NCBI RefSeq assembly: GCF_019264375.1
Contig: NZ_JAHVAI010000012.1
Coordinates: 62,001 to 126,000 of the forward strand
Reading direction: 5' to 3'
Source of the DNA: Sedimentimonas flavescens
Lineage (GTDB): Bacteria > Pseudomonadota > Alphaproteobacteria > Rhodobacterales > Rhodobacteraceae
Length of the DNA: 64,000 nucleotides
Numbering within the stretch: the first letter of the stretch is position 1; every line of letters starts with the position of its first letter. This document shows positions 1-9,498 of the stretch, piece after piece. The notes under the pieces are model-generated. The model was given only the letters and a program-made list of their open reading frames with translations. It made no database searches and was not told where the DNA came from. The position numbers and the translations under genes were made by a program.

Positions 1-1290
1 CGGGTAGTCGCCGCAGAGCGCCTCGCGCAGGGCGGCAACCTTGAGCGCCGAGAAATCTCCCCCCGGCAAGGGCACGCCTGCCGTCCAGTCCCCCGTCATC
101 TGCGGGAAACTCGGGGCCAGCGCTGCCAGTGCGGCCTGCGCCAAACGCCGATAGGTCGTGATCTTGCCGCCGAAGATATTCAGAAGCGGCGCGCCGCGAT
201 CATCGAGCCGCAAGACGTAATCGCGCGTGGCCGCCGTGGCCGAGCTTGCCCCGTCATCATAGAGCGGCCGCACCCCCGAGAACGTCCAGACGATATCCGC
301 CTGCGTCACCGGGCGGGCGAAATACTCGGATGCGAAGGCACAAAGATATTCCTGCTCGGCCTCGGTGCAGACCGGTGCATCGGGCGCGCCGAGGTGGTCC
401 TGATCGGTGGTGCCGATCAGGGTGAAGTCGCATTCAAAGGGGATGGCGAAGCAGATCCGCCCGTCGCGACCCTGAAAGAAATAGGCGCGTTCATGGTCGA
501 ACAGCTTGCGCGTGACGATATGCGAGCCGCGCACCAGCCGCACCCCGTCGCGCGAGGGGATATGGATCGTGTCACGGATCACCTCGCCCACCCAGGGGCC
601 CGCAGCATTGATCAGGGCACGCGCGAGATGAGTTCCCTCTTCGGTCTCGATGCGCCACAGGTCGCCCTCGCGATGCGCCTCAAGCACCTTGCAGCGGGTC
701 AGGATCGTCGCGCCGCGCGCCCGCGCATCGCGCGCGTTGAGCACCACGAGCCGCGCATCATCGACCCAGCAATCGGAATATTCGTAGGCATGGGCGAAAT
801 CTGCCTTCAACTCGCGCCCGGCCGGATCGCGGCGCAGATCAAGCGCACGCGTGCCCGGCAACAGTCGCCGCCCGCCAAGATGGTCGTAGAGAAACAACCC
901 CGCCCGGATCATCCAGCCGGGCCGTCGCCCGCGCAACCACGGCATCGCCAGCCCCGCCAGACGGCTGACGGGCGATGTCGGCTCGAAGCGCATCTGCGGA
1001 TGCAAGGGCAACACGAAGCGCATCGGCCGCGCGATATGGGGCATCGCTTTCAGCAGCACCTCGCGCTCGGCCAGAGCTTCATGCACAAGCCGCAATTCGA
1101 GATACTCAAGATAGCGCAACCCACCGTGGAACAGCTTGGTCGAGGCCGAAGAGGTCCCCTGCGCCAGATCTCCCTTCTCCGCCAGCGTAACGGACAGACC
1201 CCGCCCCGCCGCGTCACGTGCAATCCCGCAGCCGTTGACGCCGCCACCTATGATGAACAGATCCACTGGGTTCCCGGCCATATCTGACAA
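1..1290 (-). CDS. glpD: Glycerol-3-phosphate dehydrogenase, aerobic (C-terminus beyond window)
   Basis: This FAD-dependent membrane-associated enzyme oxidises sn-glycerol-3-phosphate to dihydroxyacetone phosphate and passes electrons to quinone. Translation of the minus strand from about 1290 gives an N-terminal dinucleotide fold with the run DLFIIGGGVNGCGIARDAAG, then FHGGLRYLE, and later WVDDARLV, INAAGPWVG and GTTDQDH, all typical of GlpD. The ATG at 1281 lies 15 nt from the ribosome site GGAGG (1297-1301). An in-frame TTG at 1288-1290 sits 6 nt from it and is the better start. The reading frame runs off the left edge of the window, so about 430 residues are visible of a protein normally near 500-550. 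It is divergent from the lytic transglycosylase gene. Confidence 0.93.
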   Translation of the reverse strand, partial: MSDMAGNPVDLFIIGGGVNGCGIARDAAGRGLSVTLAEKGDLAQGTSSASTKLFHGGLRYLEYLELRLVHEALAEREVLLKAMPHIARPMRFVLPLHPQMRFEPTSPVSRLAGLAMPWLRGRRPGWMIRAGLFLYDHLGGRRLLPGTRALDLRRDPAGRELKADFAHAYEYSDCWVDDARLVVLNARDARARGATILTRCKVLEAHREGDLWRIETEEGTHLARALINAAGPWVGEVIRDTIHIPSRDGVRLVRGSHIVTRKLFDHERAYFFQGRDGRICFAIPFECDFTLIGTTDQDHLGAPDAPVCTEAEQEYLCAFASEYFARPVTQADIVWTFSGVRPLYDDGASSATAATRDYVLRLDDRGAPLLNIFGGKITTYRRLAQAALAALAPSFPQMTGDWTAGVPLPGGDFSALKVAALREALCGDYP

Positions 1291-1355
1291 GGAAAACCTC
1301 CTTTGACATCATGCCCTTGATTTCAGTGGGCGCCTTTACCGCGCTCTTGTCAAAA

Positions 1356-1365
1356 CGAAATTTCG
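1356..1365. promoter_or_regulatory. Palindrome CGAAATTTCG between glpD and the divergent gene
   Basis: A perfect 10-bp palindrome lies in the 176-bp divergent intergenic region (1291-1466), about 66 bp before the glpD start. An AT-rich symmetric site there could be an operator, for example for a GlpR/DeoR-type repressor. That is inference from position only. No convincing -35/-10 pair was found on either strand in this gap. Confidence 0.2.
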
Positions 1366-1466
1366 CGAGGAGATCGGCAAAGCTCCGCTTACGTTCAGCC
1401 AACGCGCTATGCGCATGACGCCGCGAAGGGTATCAATCTCTCGATCCGAATTGCTCCGAGGTAGCG

Positions 1467-1931
1467 ATGCAACTGACCCGCCGTTCCGCGCTTTTGTCGC
1501 TGATCGCACTGGCCGCCTGTGGCTCCGCCCCGCGCGAATCCTCGAAATCGGTCGAGTTTGACCTGCATCCGGGCGAGACCCCGGAACTGCGCCGACTGAT
1601 CAACCGCTACGCCGACGAATACGAGGTTCCGCGCAGCCTGGTGCATCGCGTCATCCAGCGCGAAAGCGACTACAACCCCGGCGCACGCAACGGTCCCTAT
1701 TACGGCCTGATGCAGATTCTGCCGCAGACCGCGCGCGGGATGGGTTTCGACGGCAAGCCAACCGATCTTCTGGATGCTGAAACCAACCTCAAATACGCGG
1801 TGAAATACCTGCGCGGCGCGTGGCTTTGCGCCGATGGCTCGCAGGACGCCGCCGTCAAGTGGTACGCGAGCGGCTATTACTACGAAGCCAAGCGCCGTGG
1901 CATCCTGCGAGAAACCGGCCTGCGCGCCTGA
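1467..1931 (+). CDS. Lipoprotein lytic transglycosylase, SLT domain
   Basis: The 154-residue product is a probable murein lytic transglycosylase that cleaves peptidoglycan glycan strands from the periplasmic side of a membrane. Residues 1-18 form a lipoprotein signal with lipobox LAAC, Cys18 being the acylated residue. The SLT domain follows: QRESDYNP with the catalytic Glu66, then GLMQ at 80-83, then NLKYAVKYL. A ribosome site GAGG lies 5 nt before the ATG. The protein is short, since most SLT enzymes exceed 190 residues, and ends soon after the domain core. It converges with ybbP, with only 14 bp between the ends. Confidence 0.88.
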   Translation: MQLTRRSALLSLIALAACGSAPRESSKSVEFDLHPGETPELRRLINRYADEYEVPRSLVHRVIQRESDYNPGARNGPYYGLMQILPQTARGMGFDGKPTDLLDAETNLKYAVKYLRGAWLCADGSQDAAVKWYASGYYYEAKRRGILRETGLRA

Positions 1932-1945
1932 TCATCGCCGCACGC

Positions 1946-4444
1946 CTATTCCCGATCGCGCAGCACGCCGGCGGGGCGCTCGGCCAGCGGTCGCAGGGCA
2001 AAGATGAGGCCCGCGATCAGGGTCGCCAGGACGCCCCCGGCCACAATCGCCAGCGCCGGCAGCGGCGCAAAGCGGAACTCGGCCTCCATCACCAGATCGA
2101 CCACGGCCCAACCCGCGATCGCGCCGAACAGGATCGCCACTAGGCCCGCGGCAGCCCCCATCAGCGCGGCTCGCAAGGCGAAGGACGCAAGGATCGTCGC
2201 GCGCTTGGCGCCAAGCGTCTTGAGCAGCGCGGCCTCCCAGGCGCGGGTGCGCTCGCCCGCCGCGGCGGCGCCGATTAGCACGACGAGGCCCGTCAGCAAG
2301 GTAACCCCCGCCGCAAGCGAGGTGGCCCGCGCGATAGCGCCAAGCGCCTCGGTCACGCGGTCGATGGCATCGCGCACCCGAATCGCGGTGATATTGGGAA
2401 ACGCCCGCGCCAGATCGCGCAGGATCTGCGCCTCGGCGCTTGGCGGGGCGTAGATCGTGGCCAGCATGGTATGCGGCGCGCCCGATAGCGCAGCGGGGTT
2501 GAAGGTCAACACGAAGCCAATCCCCATCGTCGAGAAATCGACATTGCGGAACGAGGCGATCCGCGCCTCGATATCGCGCCCCAGGATATTGACGGTCAGC
2601 CGGTCACCGAGCTTCAGGCCCAGTTCCGCTCCCTCCTCGGCCGAAACGGAAACCAGCGGCTCCCCCGCGTAATCGGCGGGCCACCATTCGCCCTCTGTGA
2701 GGGTCTCGCGCGGGGTTTCGGCATAGGTTACACCGCGATCCCCCCGCAGAACCCAATGCTCGCCCGCCACCTCGCGCGCGTTCTGGCCGTTGATACGGGT
2801 GACGACCCCGCGCAGCATCGTCACGGTCTCGACCCGCCCGACCTCGGGCATGGCATCGAGCGTACTCAGGAAGGGCTGCAATTGGTCGGGCTGGATGTCG
2901 ATCACGAAATAGGCGGGCGCCTCGCTTGGCAGATCGCGCTGGATCGCCCCGCGCAGGCCCGCATCGACCTGCCCCACCGCCGCCAGCACCGACAGCCCCA
3001 GCCCGAGCGAGAGGATCACCGCCGTCGCCTCGGAGCGCGGGGCGCCAATGGCCGCAAGTGCCGCGCGCAGGGCGGGCCGCCCGCGCACAAGATGCGCACT
3101 GGCCCGCGCGGCCCATCGCACCAGCAAGGCCGCACCGGCAAGGATCATAAGGGCGAAGGCGACGCCGCCAAAGGTGCCAAGCGTCAGCTGCCAAAGCCCC
3201 GAGAACCAGACTGCCGCCGCCACAAGCACCGCGACCAGCCCGGTCACCAGCCCAAAGGCCCGCCATGAGGGCAGGCGCCGCCCGCCCTGCGTCTCACGAT
3301 AGAGCAGCGCCGCGCGCATCTGCGACATGCGCGACAAGGGCCAAAGCGCGAAGATCGCGGCCACAAGCGCGCCGTAGAGCGCAGCCTCAAGCATCGGCAG
3401 GGCGCTCAGCCGCACCTCGACCGGGATCGGCATCAGCCGCTCGATCACGCCGGCTGCGGCGAGCACGACCCCGGCCCCCAGCCCAAGACCCGCCAGAATG
3501 CCGACGAGCCCTAGGGCCGCCAGTTGGATCAGGAAGGCCGCGCGGATCGTGCCCCCCTCGGCGCCAAGGGCGCGCAGCGTCGCGATGGTCTCTGCCTTGC
3601 GCTCCAGCCAGCCTGCGACGGTGGCCGAGATGCCCACGCCGCCTACGGCCAGTCCCGCAAGGCCGACAAGCACGAGGAACGATCCAAGCCGGTCCACGAA
3701 ACGCTCGGCACCGGGGCTGGCGCGACGGCTGTCGGACCAGCGCAGGCCAGCGTTTTCAAAGCGGTCCTCTGCGGCGGCTTTGGCGGCCTCCAGATCGGTG
3801 CCCACCGGCAGCAACACGCGATATTCGCTTTCAAAGAGGGCGCCGGGCGCCAAGAGGCCGGACCCCTCCAGCGCATCCAGCGCGATCAGCGTGCGCGGGC
3901 CAAAGGCCATACCCATGCCGGTCGAATCCGGCTCGCGCAGGATGCGCGCCATCATCACGAAGGGCGTGCCGCCCAGCTCGAACCGGTCGCCGGGGGCAAG
4001 GCCCAGACGATCGGCCAGAACCGGGTCCAGAAAGGCGCCGGGCAGCCCGCCCTGCCCCGCCAGCGCGTCCATGCCGACGGGCGGATCAAGCTCCAGCTCG
4101 CCCAACAAGGGGTAAGCGCCATCGACCGCCTTGGCCTGCGTCAGCGCGCGTTCATCCCCGACCGAAACCATCGAGCGGAAATCAACCACCTCGGACAGCG
4201 CCTCGGCGCGGGAGGCGATCCAGTCGCGCTCCTCCGGGGTGGCCTGGCGATAGGTGAACTCGTATTGCGCATCGCCCCCCAGCAGGGTCGCGCCCTGATC
4301 GGCAAGGCCCGCTCGGATCGCCCCGCGCACAAGACCCACGGCGGCAATGGCCGCCACACCCAGCATCAGGCAGAGCAGGAAGACGCGAAAGCCGCGCACG
4401 CCCCCGCGCAACTCGCGCCGGGCGATGGTCAGGGCTGCGCTCAT
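1946..4444 (-). CDS. ybbP: ABC transporter permease, FtsX/YbbP family
   Basis: The 832-residue membrane subunit begins [15 protein letters not shown], followed by a transmembrane segment (about residues 20-40) and a large extracytoplasmic region. An FtsX block of three membrane helices follows at about 250-400, then two more helices. A second extracytoplasmic domain precedes the C-terminal FtsX block at about 700-825. This duplicated layout is that of E. coli YbbP and LolC/E-like mechanotransmission permeases, not of a classical importer. The start was set at 4444 because its ATG overlaps the stop of the upstream ATPase gene (ATGA). Substrate is unknown; family members act on lipoproteins, peptides or cell-envelope factors. 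Confidence 0.88.
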   Translation of the reverse strand: MSAALTIARRELRGGVRGFRVFLLCLMLGVAAIAAVGLVRGAIRAGLADQGATLLGGDAQYEFTYRQATPEERDWIASRAEALSEVVDFRSMVSVGDERALTQAKAVDGAYPLLGELELDPPVGMDALAGQGGLPGAFLDPVLADRLGLAPGDRFELGGTPFVMMARILREPDSTGMGMAFGPRTLIALDALEGSGLLAPGALFESEYRVLLPVGTDLEAAKAAAEDRFENAGLRWSDSRRASPGAERFVDRLGSFLVLVGLAGLAVGGVGISATVAGWLERKAETIATLRALGAEGGTIRAAFLIQLAALGLVGILAGLGLGAGVVLAAAGVIERLMPIPVEVRLSALPMLEAALYGALVAAIFALWPLSRMSQMRAALLYRETQGGRRLPSWRAFGLVTGLVAVLVAAAVWFSGLWQLTLGTFGGVAFALMILAGAALLVRWAARASAHLVRGRPALRAALAAIGAPRSEATAVILSLGLGLSVLAAVGQVDAGLRGAIQRDLPSEAPAYFVIDIQPDQLQPFLSTLDAMPEVGRVETVTMLRGVVTRINGQNAREVAGEHWVLRGDRGVTYAETPRETLTEGEWWPADYAGEPLVSVSAEEGAELGLKLGDRLTVNILGRDIEARIASFRNVDFSTMGIGFVLTFNPAALSGAPHTMLATIYAPPSAEAQILRDLARAFPNITAIRVRDAIDRVTEALGAIARATSLAAGVTLLTGLVVLIGAAAAGERTRAWEAALLKTLGAKRATILASFALRAALMGAAAGLVAILFGAIAGWAVVDLVMEAEFRFAPLPALAIVAGGVLATLIAGLIFALRPLAERPAGVLRDRE

Positions 4445-5121
4445 TCGGCCGCTCCGACGATCTTGCCGTCGAAAAGCTGCACCACGCGATTGCACCGCTC
4501 GGCCAGTTCGGGGGCGTGGGTGACCATGATCAGTGTGGCGCCGTGGCGCTCTTGCAGACCAAAGAGCAGATCCATGATGGCCTCACCATTGGCCGCATCG
4601 AGATTGCCCGTCGGCTCATCGGCCAGCAGGATCGCCGGGCGCGGCGCAACGGCGCGGGCCAGCGCCACGCGCTGCTGCTCCCCCCCCGACATCTCGGACG
4701 GGTAGTGCCCCCGGCGATGGCCAAGGCCTACCGCCTCCAGTTCGGCCTCTGCGCGCGCAAACGCATCGCCATGCCCGGCGATTTCCAGCGGGAGAGCAAC
4801 GTTTTCCAGCGCGGTCATCGTCGGGATCAGGTGGAAGGATTGGAAAACGATCCCCATATTCCCCCTGCGGAAGCGCGCAAGCTGGTCCTCGTCCATCGCG
4901 GACAGGTCCTGCGACAGTGCCTGCACCGATCCCCCGGTGGCGCGTTCCAGCCCACCCATCAGCATCAGGAGCGACGACTTGCCAGACCCCGAAGGCCCCG
5001 TAAGCCCCACGCTTTCGCCGCGCTCGATATCGAGGGTAATGCCCCTAAGGATCTCGACCGGCCCCGCGTTTCCATCTAGCGTCAGGCGGGCATCGGTCAG
5101 CGACAAAATGGTAGGGGTCAT
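4441..5121 (-). CDS. ybbA: ABC transporter ATP-binding protein, YbbA/LolD type
   Basis: The 226-residue ATPase energises the overlapping YbbP-like permease. Visible motifs are Walker A GPSGSGKS (42-49), the Q-loop Gln94, signature MSGGEQQ (144-150), Walker B ILLADEP (164-170) with the D-loop TGNLD, and the switch His202. The start at 5121 has GGAAG 6 nt upstream; a longer frame exists but is opposite the neighbouring gene. The divergent tesA-like start codon overlaps this one by two bases, so each promoter must lie inside the other gene. E. coli keeps the same trio, tesA divergent from ybbA-ybbP. Confidence 0.92.
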   Translation of the reverse strand: MTPTILSLTDARLTLDGNAGPVEILRGITLDIERGESVGLTGPSGSGKSSLLMLMGGLERATGGSVQALSQDLSAMDEDQLARFRRGNMGIVFQSFHLIPTMTALENVALPLEIAGHGDAFARAEAELEAVGLGHRRGHYPSEMSGGEQQRVALARAVAPRPAILLADEPTGNLDAANGEAIMDLLFGLQERHGATLIMVTHAPELAERCNRVVQLFDGKIVGAAE

Positions 5122-5809
5122 GCGGATCTTCCGGAAATGTCTTTCCTTCGCATATGGGGTGCGCGGCGCCCTCAGCAAGCTTGTAGTTGCGGCATTTATT
5201 GCCGCACCGCTGCCCGCGATGGCCGCACCGGTCACCGTTCTGGCGCTTGGCGACAGCCTGACGCAGGGTTACGGGCTGGCCCCGGAGGAGGGGCTGGTGC
5301 CCGCGCTCGGGCGTTGGCTGGCGGAAAACGGCGCCGAAGTCGAGCTGATCAACGCTGGTGTGTCGGGCGACACCACGGCGGGTGGGCGGGCGCGCGTTGC
5401 CTGGTCGCTGACTCCCGAGGTCGATGCCGTGATCGTCGAGCTTGGCGGCAATGATCTGCTGCGTGGCCTGCCGCCCGAGGAGGCGCGGGCTAACCTAGAC
5501 GCAATCCTCTCTGAGGTCAGCGGTCGCGGTCTGCCCACGCTTCTGGTCGGATTGCCCGCGCCGGGCAATTACGGGCCGCGCTACAAGGCGGATTTCGACG
5601 CGATCTGGCCCGAGTTGGCGGCGAAATACGATGCGGTGCTGCTGCCCGACCTGCTAGCACCGATTGCGGAACTGTCGCCCAAGGACCGCGCCGGGCGCAA
5701 CCTGATGCAGGATGACAATATCCACCCTGCCCCCGCCGGGGTCGCGCTGGTGATTGATGCGCTAGGGCCGAAGGTGCTGGAACTGCTGGCGAAAGTGCCT
5801 GCGGGCTGA
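5120..5809 (+). CDS. tesA: Periplasmic arylesterase / acyl-CoA thioesterase I-like SGNH hydrolase
   Basis: The 229-residue secreted esterase belongs to the GDSL (SGNH) family; E. coli TesA is a periplasmic thioesterase I / lysophospholipase L1 / protease I. The signal peptide spans about residues 1-35, with a likely cleavage after AMA. SGNH block I is ALGDSLTQG (nucleophile Ser46), block II the Gly of NAGVSGDTT, block [12 protein letters not shown] with its Asn, and block [11 protein letters not shown] with the catalytic Asp and His. The start chosen is the Met just before the signal peptide. Its ribosome site (TAGGGG) is modest. Pairing with the divergent ybbAP genes suggests a shared role in envelope lipid or acyl turnover. 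Confidence 0.9.
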   Translation: MRIFRKCLSFAYGVRGALSKLVVAAFIAAPLPAMAAPVTVLALGDSLTQGYGLAPEEGLVPALGRWLAENGAEVELINAGVSGDTTAGGRARVAWSLTPEVDAVIVELGGNDLLRGLPPEEARANLDAILSEVSGRGLPTLLVGLPAPGNYGPRYKADFDAIWPELAAKYDAVLLPDLLAPIAELSPKDRAGRNLMQDDNIHPAPAGVALVIDALGPKVLELLAKVPAG

Positions 5810-5810
5810 C

Positions 5811-7016
5811 CTAGTCGCGGCGGCGGTCGAGCGCCCAAAGCGCCCCGGCCCCCACGAGCCCCAGCCCGGCCCCCAGGATCGCCGCAAGGCCGTAACCGCC
5901 AAGCATGGCCCCGATCGCGAAGACACCTGCGCAGATCGCATCCCCCGCGAGCTTTTGCAGCGCCATGAGCGAGGCCCCCGCCCCCGGCCGCGCGGCCAGA
6001 AGCTCTTGCAGATAGGCCATCGGCTGGGTCAGCACGATGGCGCCGCCCGCCGCTCCGGGGACGGTCAGCAGCCAGACATAGGGCGTCTCGGCCAGGATCG
6101 GCAGGCCCGCCAGATGCACGCCATACAGCGCCATGCCCCACCAGATCAGCCCGGTCTGCGACACCCGGCCCAACACCATCGGCAGCGCGAGCATGAAGGG
6201 CACCTCCAGCCCCGCCAGAATACCCGCGTAAAGCGCGGTATCGCCCGCGCCGCGATGCGCGATCCCGGCGAAGACAAGGCCGATCACCACGAGATAAAGC
6301 GTCACCGCCCCGTGGATCGTTCCAAGCGCCAGCACCCGGATCAGCACGCGCACCTCGGCCATCTCGCGCAGCGATTGGGCAAAGCTGAGGCCCGATTTCG
6401 GGTCAGGCCAGCGGGTTGCCCCGTCGCGCGGCCAGAACCGCCAGACCAGCGCCAGCAGGATCCCGGCCACCACCAGCGACACCGGGTAGATCGTGATCAG
6501 CGGCACACCCGCCCCGAAGACCACCGACCAGATCGGCAGCACGCAAACCCAGGGCAGCGCGAAGGCCGCGCGCAGGGTCGCCTGAATACCGGGGCGGTCG
6601 CGCTCGGGGTGCAGGGTGGCGGCCAGCCGCGCCAGCGCGAAGAACTGCCCGAAGAGCGAGCCAGACAGCGGCAGGATCAGCGCATGGGCCAGAACGAAGC
6701 TGGTGACCGAGGGGCCGAAGGTCATCAGCCCCGTTCCCGCCACCAGAAACCCGCCCGACACCAGCGCGATCACCCTGCGGTTCGCGCGCTGATCAGCCAG
6801 GATACCAAACCCCACCGAGGCCGAAACCGAAAGCACCGAGGCGACCACCAAAAGCGCCGAATAGGCACCGTCCGACAGGCCGAACACCGTCACCGCCAGC
6901 GCCGAGGCATAGGGCGCCAGCGTCGCGGCGTAGGCTCCGAACAGGATCAAGAGCGCCCCCGAGAGCATCAGCATCGGGTCGCGCAGGATCGGACGAAGGG
7001 AAGACGGGAGCGCCAT
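5811..7016 (-). CDS. MFS transporter, sugar-efflux-like
   Basis: The 401-residue protein is almost entirely hydrophobic, with about twelve predicted membrane segments. Residues 70-80 contain the MFS loop-2/3 region GFGILADQRANRR. The overall shape resembles SetA-type sugar efflux carriers, but the substrate cannot be read from the sequence. It lies 55 bp downstream of the GlcD-like flavoprotein gene on the same strand and is probably co-transcribed with hemC. Its 3' end faces tesA with a single base between the stop codons. Confidence 0.8.
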   Translation of the reverse strand: MALPSSLRPILRDPMLMLSGALLILFGAYAATLAPYASALAVTVFGLSDGAYSALLVVASVLSVSASVGFGILADQRANRRVIALVSGGFLVAGTGLMTFGPSVTSFVLAHALILPLSGSLFGQFFALARLAATLHPERDRPGIQATLRAAFALPWVCVLPIWSVVFGAGVPLITIYPVSLVVAGILLALVWRFWPRDGATRWPDPKSGLSFAQSLREMAEVRVLIRVLALGTIHGAVTLYLVVIGLVFAGIAHRGAGDTALYAGILAGLEVPFMLALPMVLGRVSQTGLIWWGMALYGVHLAGLPILAETPYVWLLTVPGAAGGAIVLTQPMAYLQELLAARPGAGASLMALQKLAGDAICAGVFAIGAMLGGYGLAAILGAGLGLVGAGALWALDRRRD

Positions 7017-7071
7017 GACTTACCTATGGGTGAAGGCAATCTGTGCTCTGCCAACGCCCCGAATGCAAGGG

Positions 7072-8451
7072 TCAGGGAATGGTCTTGCCAGGGTTCAGGA
7101 TGCCCTTGGGATCAAGGGCCGCCTTGATCGCGCGCATCACATCCAGCGCAACAGGGTCCTTGTGCGCAGCCATGGTAGCGCGCTTCGACAGCCCCACGCC
7201 ATGCTCGGCGCTGAAGGTGCCGCCCAGAGCCACGGCCTCCTCGGCCACTGCGGCGCGGATCGTGTCGTTCAGCGCAGGATCGGTGCGCGTCGGATAGGCG
7301 GTGTAATGGATATTGCCGTCGCCGAGATGGGCGATCACCAGCTCTTCGGCGCCGGGGTCGATGGTGGCCAGCCGCGCCGTCATCCGGTGCAGGAAAGCCT
7401 CAAGCCGATCGAGCGGGAAGGCCACATCGCAATCCACCAGATCGGGGGTGGTGAAGGTGATCTCGGCTGCCGATTCGCGCATCTGCCACAGCTTGCGGCG
7501 CTGTGCCTCGGAGGTGGCGATGACAGCCTCGGCCACCTGCCCTGCCTCAAGCGCCGCGCCGAGCACCTCTTCGAGCAGCGCCGTAGGGTCATCGCCCGTG
7601 CGGGTTGTCGCGATCTCCAGCAGGATATTCACTGGCTGCGGCGGAAAGGGGCAGGCAAATTCAGGACGCAGACGGGCCAGACGCGCCATGTAATGGGCGG
7701 GCATATACTCAAAAGCCTCGACCGCGCCACCCGTCGCCGCCTGCACGCGGTTGAGCAGATCGAGCGCGACGCCAAGGCTTTCAACGCCCAGAAGCGCCGT
7801 GCCATAGGCCACCGGCGCGGGCACCAGCCGTAGCACCGCCGCAGTGATGATACCGAGCGTCCCCTCGGCGCCGATGATCAGGTCACGCAGGTCGTAGCCG
7901 GTGTTGTCCTTGTGCAGCTGCGTAAGCAGGTTCAGCACCCGCCCATCGGCCAGAACGACCTCCAGCCCCAGACATAGCGCGCGGGCCGAGCCGTAGCGGA
8001 TGACATTCGAACCCCCGGCATTGGTGGACAAAAAGCCCCCCACCATGGCCGAGCCCTTGGCACCGAAGGTCAGCGGAAAGGCCAGACCGTGCTCGGCCGC
8101 AATCCCGTGCAGCGCCTCAAGTACCACGCCCGCCTCGGCAACTACGGTGCGGGCGGCGGGGTTGATCTCGCGCACACGGTTGAGGCGCGCAAGCGACAGC
8201 ATCAACGCGCCCTCGGCGAAGGTTCCGCCATTCAGCCCGGTATTGCCGCCCACCGGCACGACCGGGGTGCCGGTCTCATGCGCAAGGCGCAGGATGGCCG
8301 AAACCTCGGCCACCGTCGCGGGGCGCAGAACCGCCAGCGGGGTCCAGTGATAGTGGCCCGTCCACTCGCGCCCAAAGGCCGCCGCATCGGCGCCGCTCAG
8401 CACATGCGTCGGCCCGATCAGGTCACGCAGGCGGGCGGGCAGGTCGCTCAT
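7072..8451 (-). CDS. FAD-linked oxidase, GlcD / D-2-hydroxyacid dehydrogenase type
   Basis: The 459-residue flavoprotein carries the VAO-type FAD domain: PVGGNTGLNGG near residues 66-76, GSAMVGGFLSTNAGG, and IIGAEGTLGIIT. The C-terminal FAD-oxidase domain has AHLGDGNIHY and the metal-site-like SAEHGVG close to the end. The family oxidises D-lactate, glycolate, D-2-hydroxyglutarate and related acids, passing electrons to quinone or an electron-transfer flavoprotein. Which substrate is used here cannot be decided. Its ATG overlaps the hemC stop (ATGA), indicating translational coupling. A metabolic link to haem synthesis is not evident. Confidence 0.88.
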   Translation of the reverse strand: MSDLPARLRDLIGPTHVLSGADAAAFGREWTGHYHWTPLAVLRPATVAEVSAILRLAHETGTPVVPVGGNTGLNGGTFAEGALMLSLARLNRVREINPAARTVVAEAGVVLEALHGIAAEHGLAFPLTFGAKGSAMVGGFLSTNAGGSNVIRYGSARALCLGLEVVLADGRVLNLLTQLHKDNTGYDLRDLIIGAEGTLGIITAAVLRLVPAPVAYGTALLGVESLGVALDLLNRVQAATGGAVEAFEYMPAHYMARLARLRPEFACPFPPQPVNILLEIATTRTGDDPTALLEEVLGAALEAGQVAEAVIATSEAQRRKLWQMRESAAEITFTTPDLVDCDVAFPLDRLEAFLHRMTARLATIDPGAEELVIAHLGDGNIHYTAYPTRTDPALNDTIRAAVAEEAVALGGTFSAEHGVGLSKRATMAAHKDPVALDVMRAIKAALDPKGILNPGKTIP

Positions 8452-9401
8452 CGCCAGTCGAAGAAGCCCTTGGGCGCCTGCGCCAGCAAGCGTCGCGCAA
8501 GATCCGTGCCGAGTTCCGCCGCATCGGCAATCGAGCCCCGTGCTTCGCCCGAGATCGCCTCGGAGCCATCGGGGCGCAGGATCTCGCCGCGCAGCCAGAG
8601 CTGGTCGCCCTCAAGCATCGCAAGCCCGGCGATCGGCGTCTCGCACGAGCCGTCAAGCGTCGCCAGATAGCTGCGTTCGGCCGTCAGACGATGGCCTGCG
8701 GGCGCGTCATGGATCGCCGCCAGCAGACGTTCGGTCATCGGATCGGCCAGACGCCGCTCGATCCCGATGCAGCCCTGCGCCACGGCGGGCAGCATCTCAT
8801 CGACCTCGATGGCCGAGCGCGCGACGTGGCTCATGCCCAGACGGTTCAGACCCGCCATCGCGAGGAAGGTGGCAACCGCCACGCCCTCATCCAGCTTTTT
8901 CAGCCGGGTCTGCACATTGCCGCGGAACTCGACCAGCTTCAGATCGGGGCGCTTGTTGGCCAGCTGCGCGCGGCGGCGCAGGCTCGAGGAGCCCACCGTC
9001 GCACCCTGCGGCAGATCGGCCAGACGCGCGACACCGGGGCTGACGAAAGCATCGCGCACATCCTCGCGCGGGAGGTAGCAATCAAGCACCAGCCCCTCGG
9101 GCTGCGCGACCGGCATGTCCTTCATCGAATGGACCGCAATGTCGATGCGGCCCTCCAGCATGGCCTCTTCGATTTCCTTGGTGAAAAGGCCCTTGCCGCC
9201 AAGCTCCTTCAGCGGCTTGTCGGCTGCGATCAGCGCGGCATTGTCGCCGGTCGTCTTGATCACCACGATCTCGAAGGCCGCCTCGGGCAGATCATGGGCG
9301 GCCATCAGCCGCGCGCGGGTTTCATGGGCCTGCGCCAGCGCCAGCGGGCTGCCACGCGTGCCGATCTTCAGCGGGTCCGTAATGGAAGGCATCTTGGTCA
9401 T
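8448..9401 (-). CDS. hemC: Hydroxymethylbilane synthase (porphobilinogen deaminase)
   Basis: The cytosolic enzyme joins four porphobilinogens into hydroxymethylbilane in tetrapyrrole synthesis. The 317-residue product starts MTKMPSITDP and shows the family motifs KIGTRGSPLALAQ, HSMKDMP (91-97) and VGSSSLRRRAQL. Cys253 in LDGSCETPIAG is the site that carries the dipyrromethane cofactor. A longer frame extends upstream but enters the hemE promoter region, so the Met at 9401 was chosen. It is divergent from hemE across 97 bp, the usual alphaproteobacterial pairing, and is coupled to the downstream flavoprotein gene. Confidence 0.96.
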   Translation of the reverse strand: MTKMPSITDPLKIGTRGSPLALAQAHETRARLMAAHDLPEAAFEIVVIKTTGDNAALIAADKPLKELGGKGLFTKEIEEAMLEGRIDIAVHSMKDMPVAQPEGLVLDCYLPREDVRDAFVSPGVARLADLPQGATVGSSSLRRRAQLANKRPDLKLVEFRGNVQTRLKKLDEGVAVATFLAMAGLNRLGMSHVARSAIEVDEMLPAVAQGCIGIERRLADPMTERLLAAIHDAPAGHRLTAERSYLATLDGSCETPIAGLAMLEGDQLWLRGEILRPDGSEAISGEARGSIADAAELGTDLARRLLAQAPKGFFDWR

Positions 9402-9447
9402 GGCCAAGCGATAACTGCGGCAATCGGCCCGCGCAAGCGCCGAACGC

Positions 9448-9476
9448 TTGACATCGCGCCGCAGGGCGGGCTTGTG
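9448..9476 (+). promoter_or_regulatory. Candidate hemE promoter (-35 TTGACA)
   Basis: A perfect -35 hexamer TTGACA (9448-9453) lies 17 bp before CTTGTG (9471-9476), which is a poor -10. The spacing and position, 22 bp before the hemE start, are right, but the weak -10 means it may need an activator or may not be the real site. Confidence 0.35.
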
Positions 9477-9498
9477 GGGGACAATTGAGGAGACAGCG

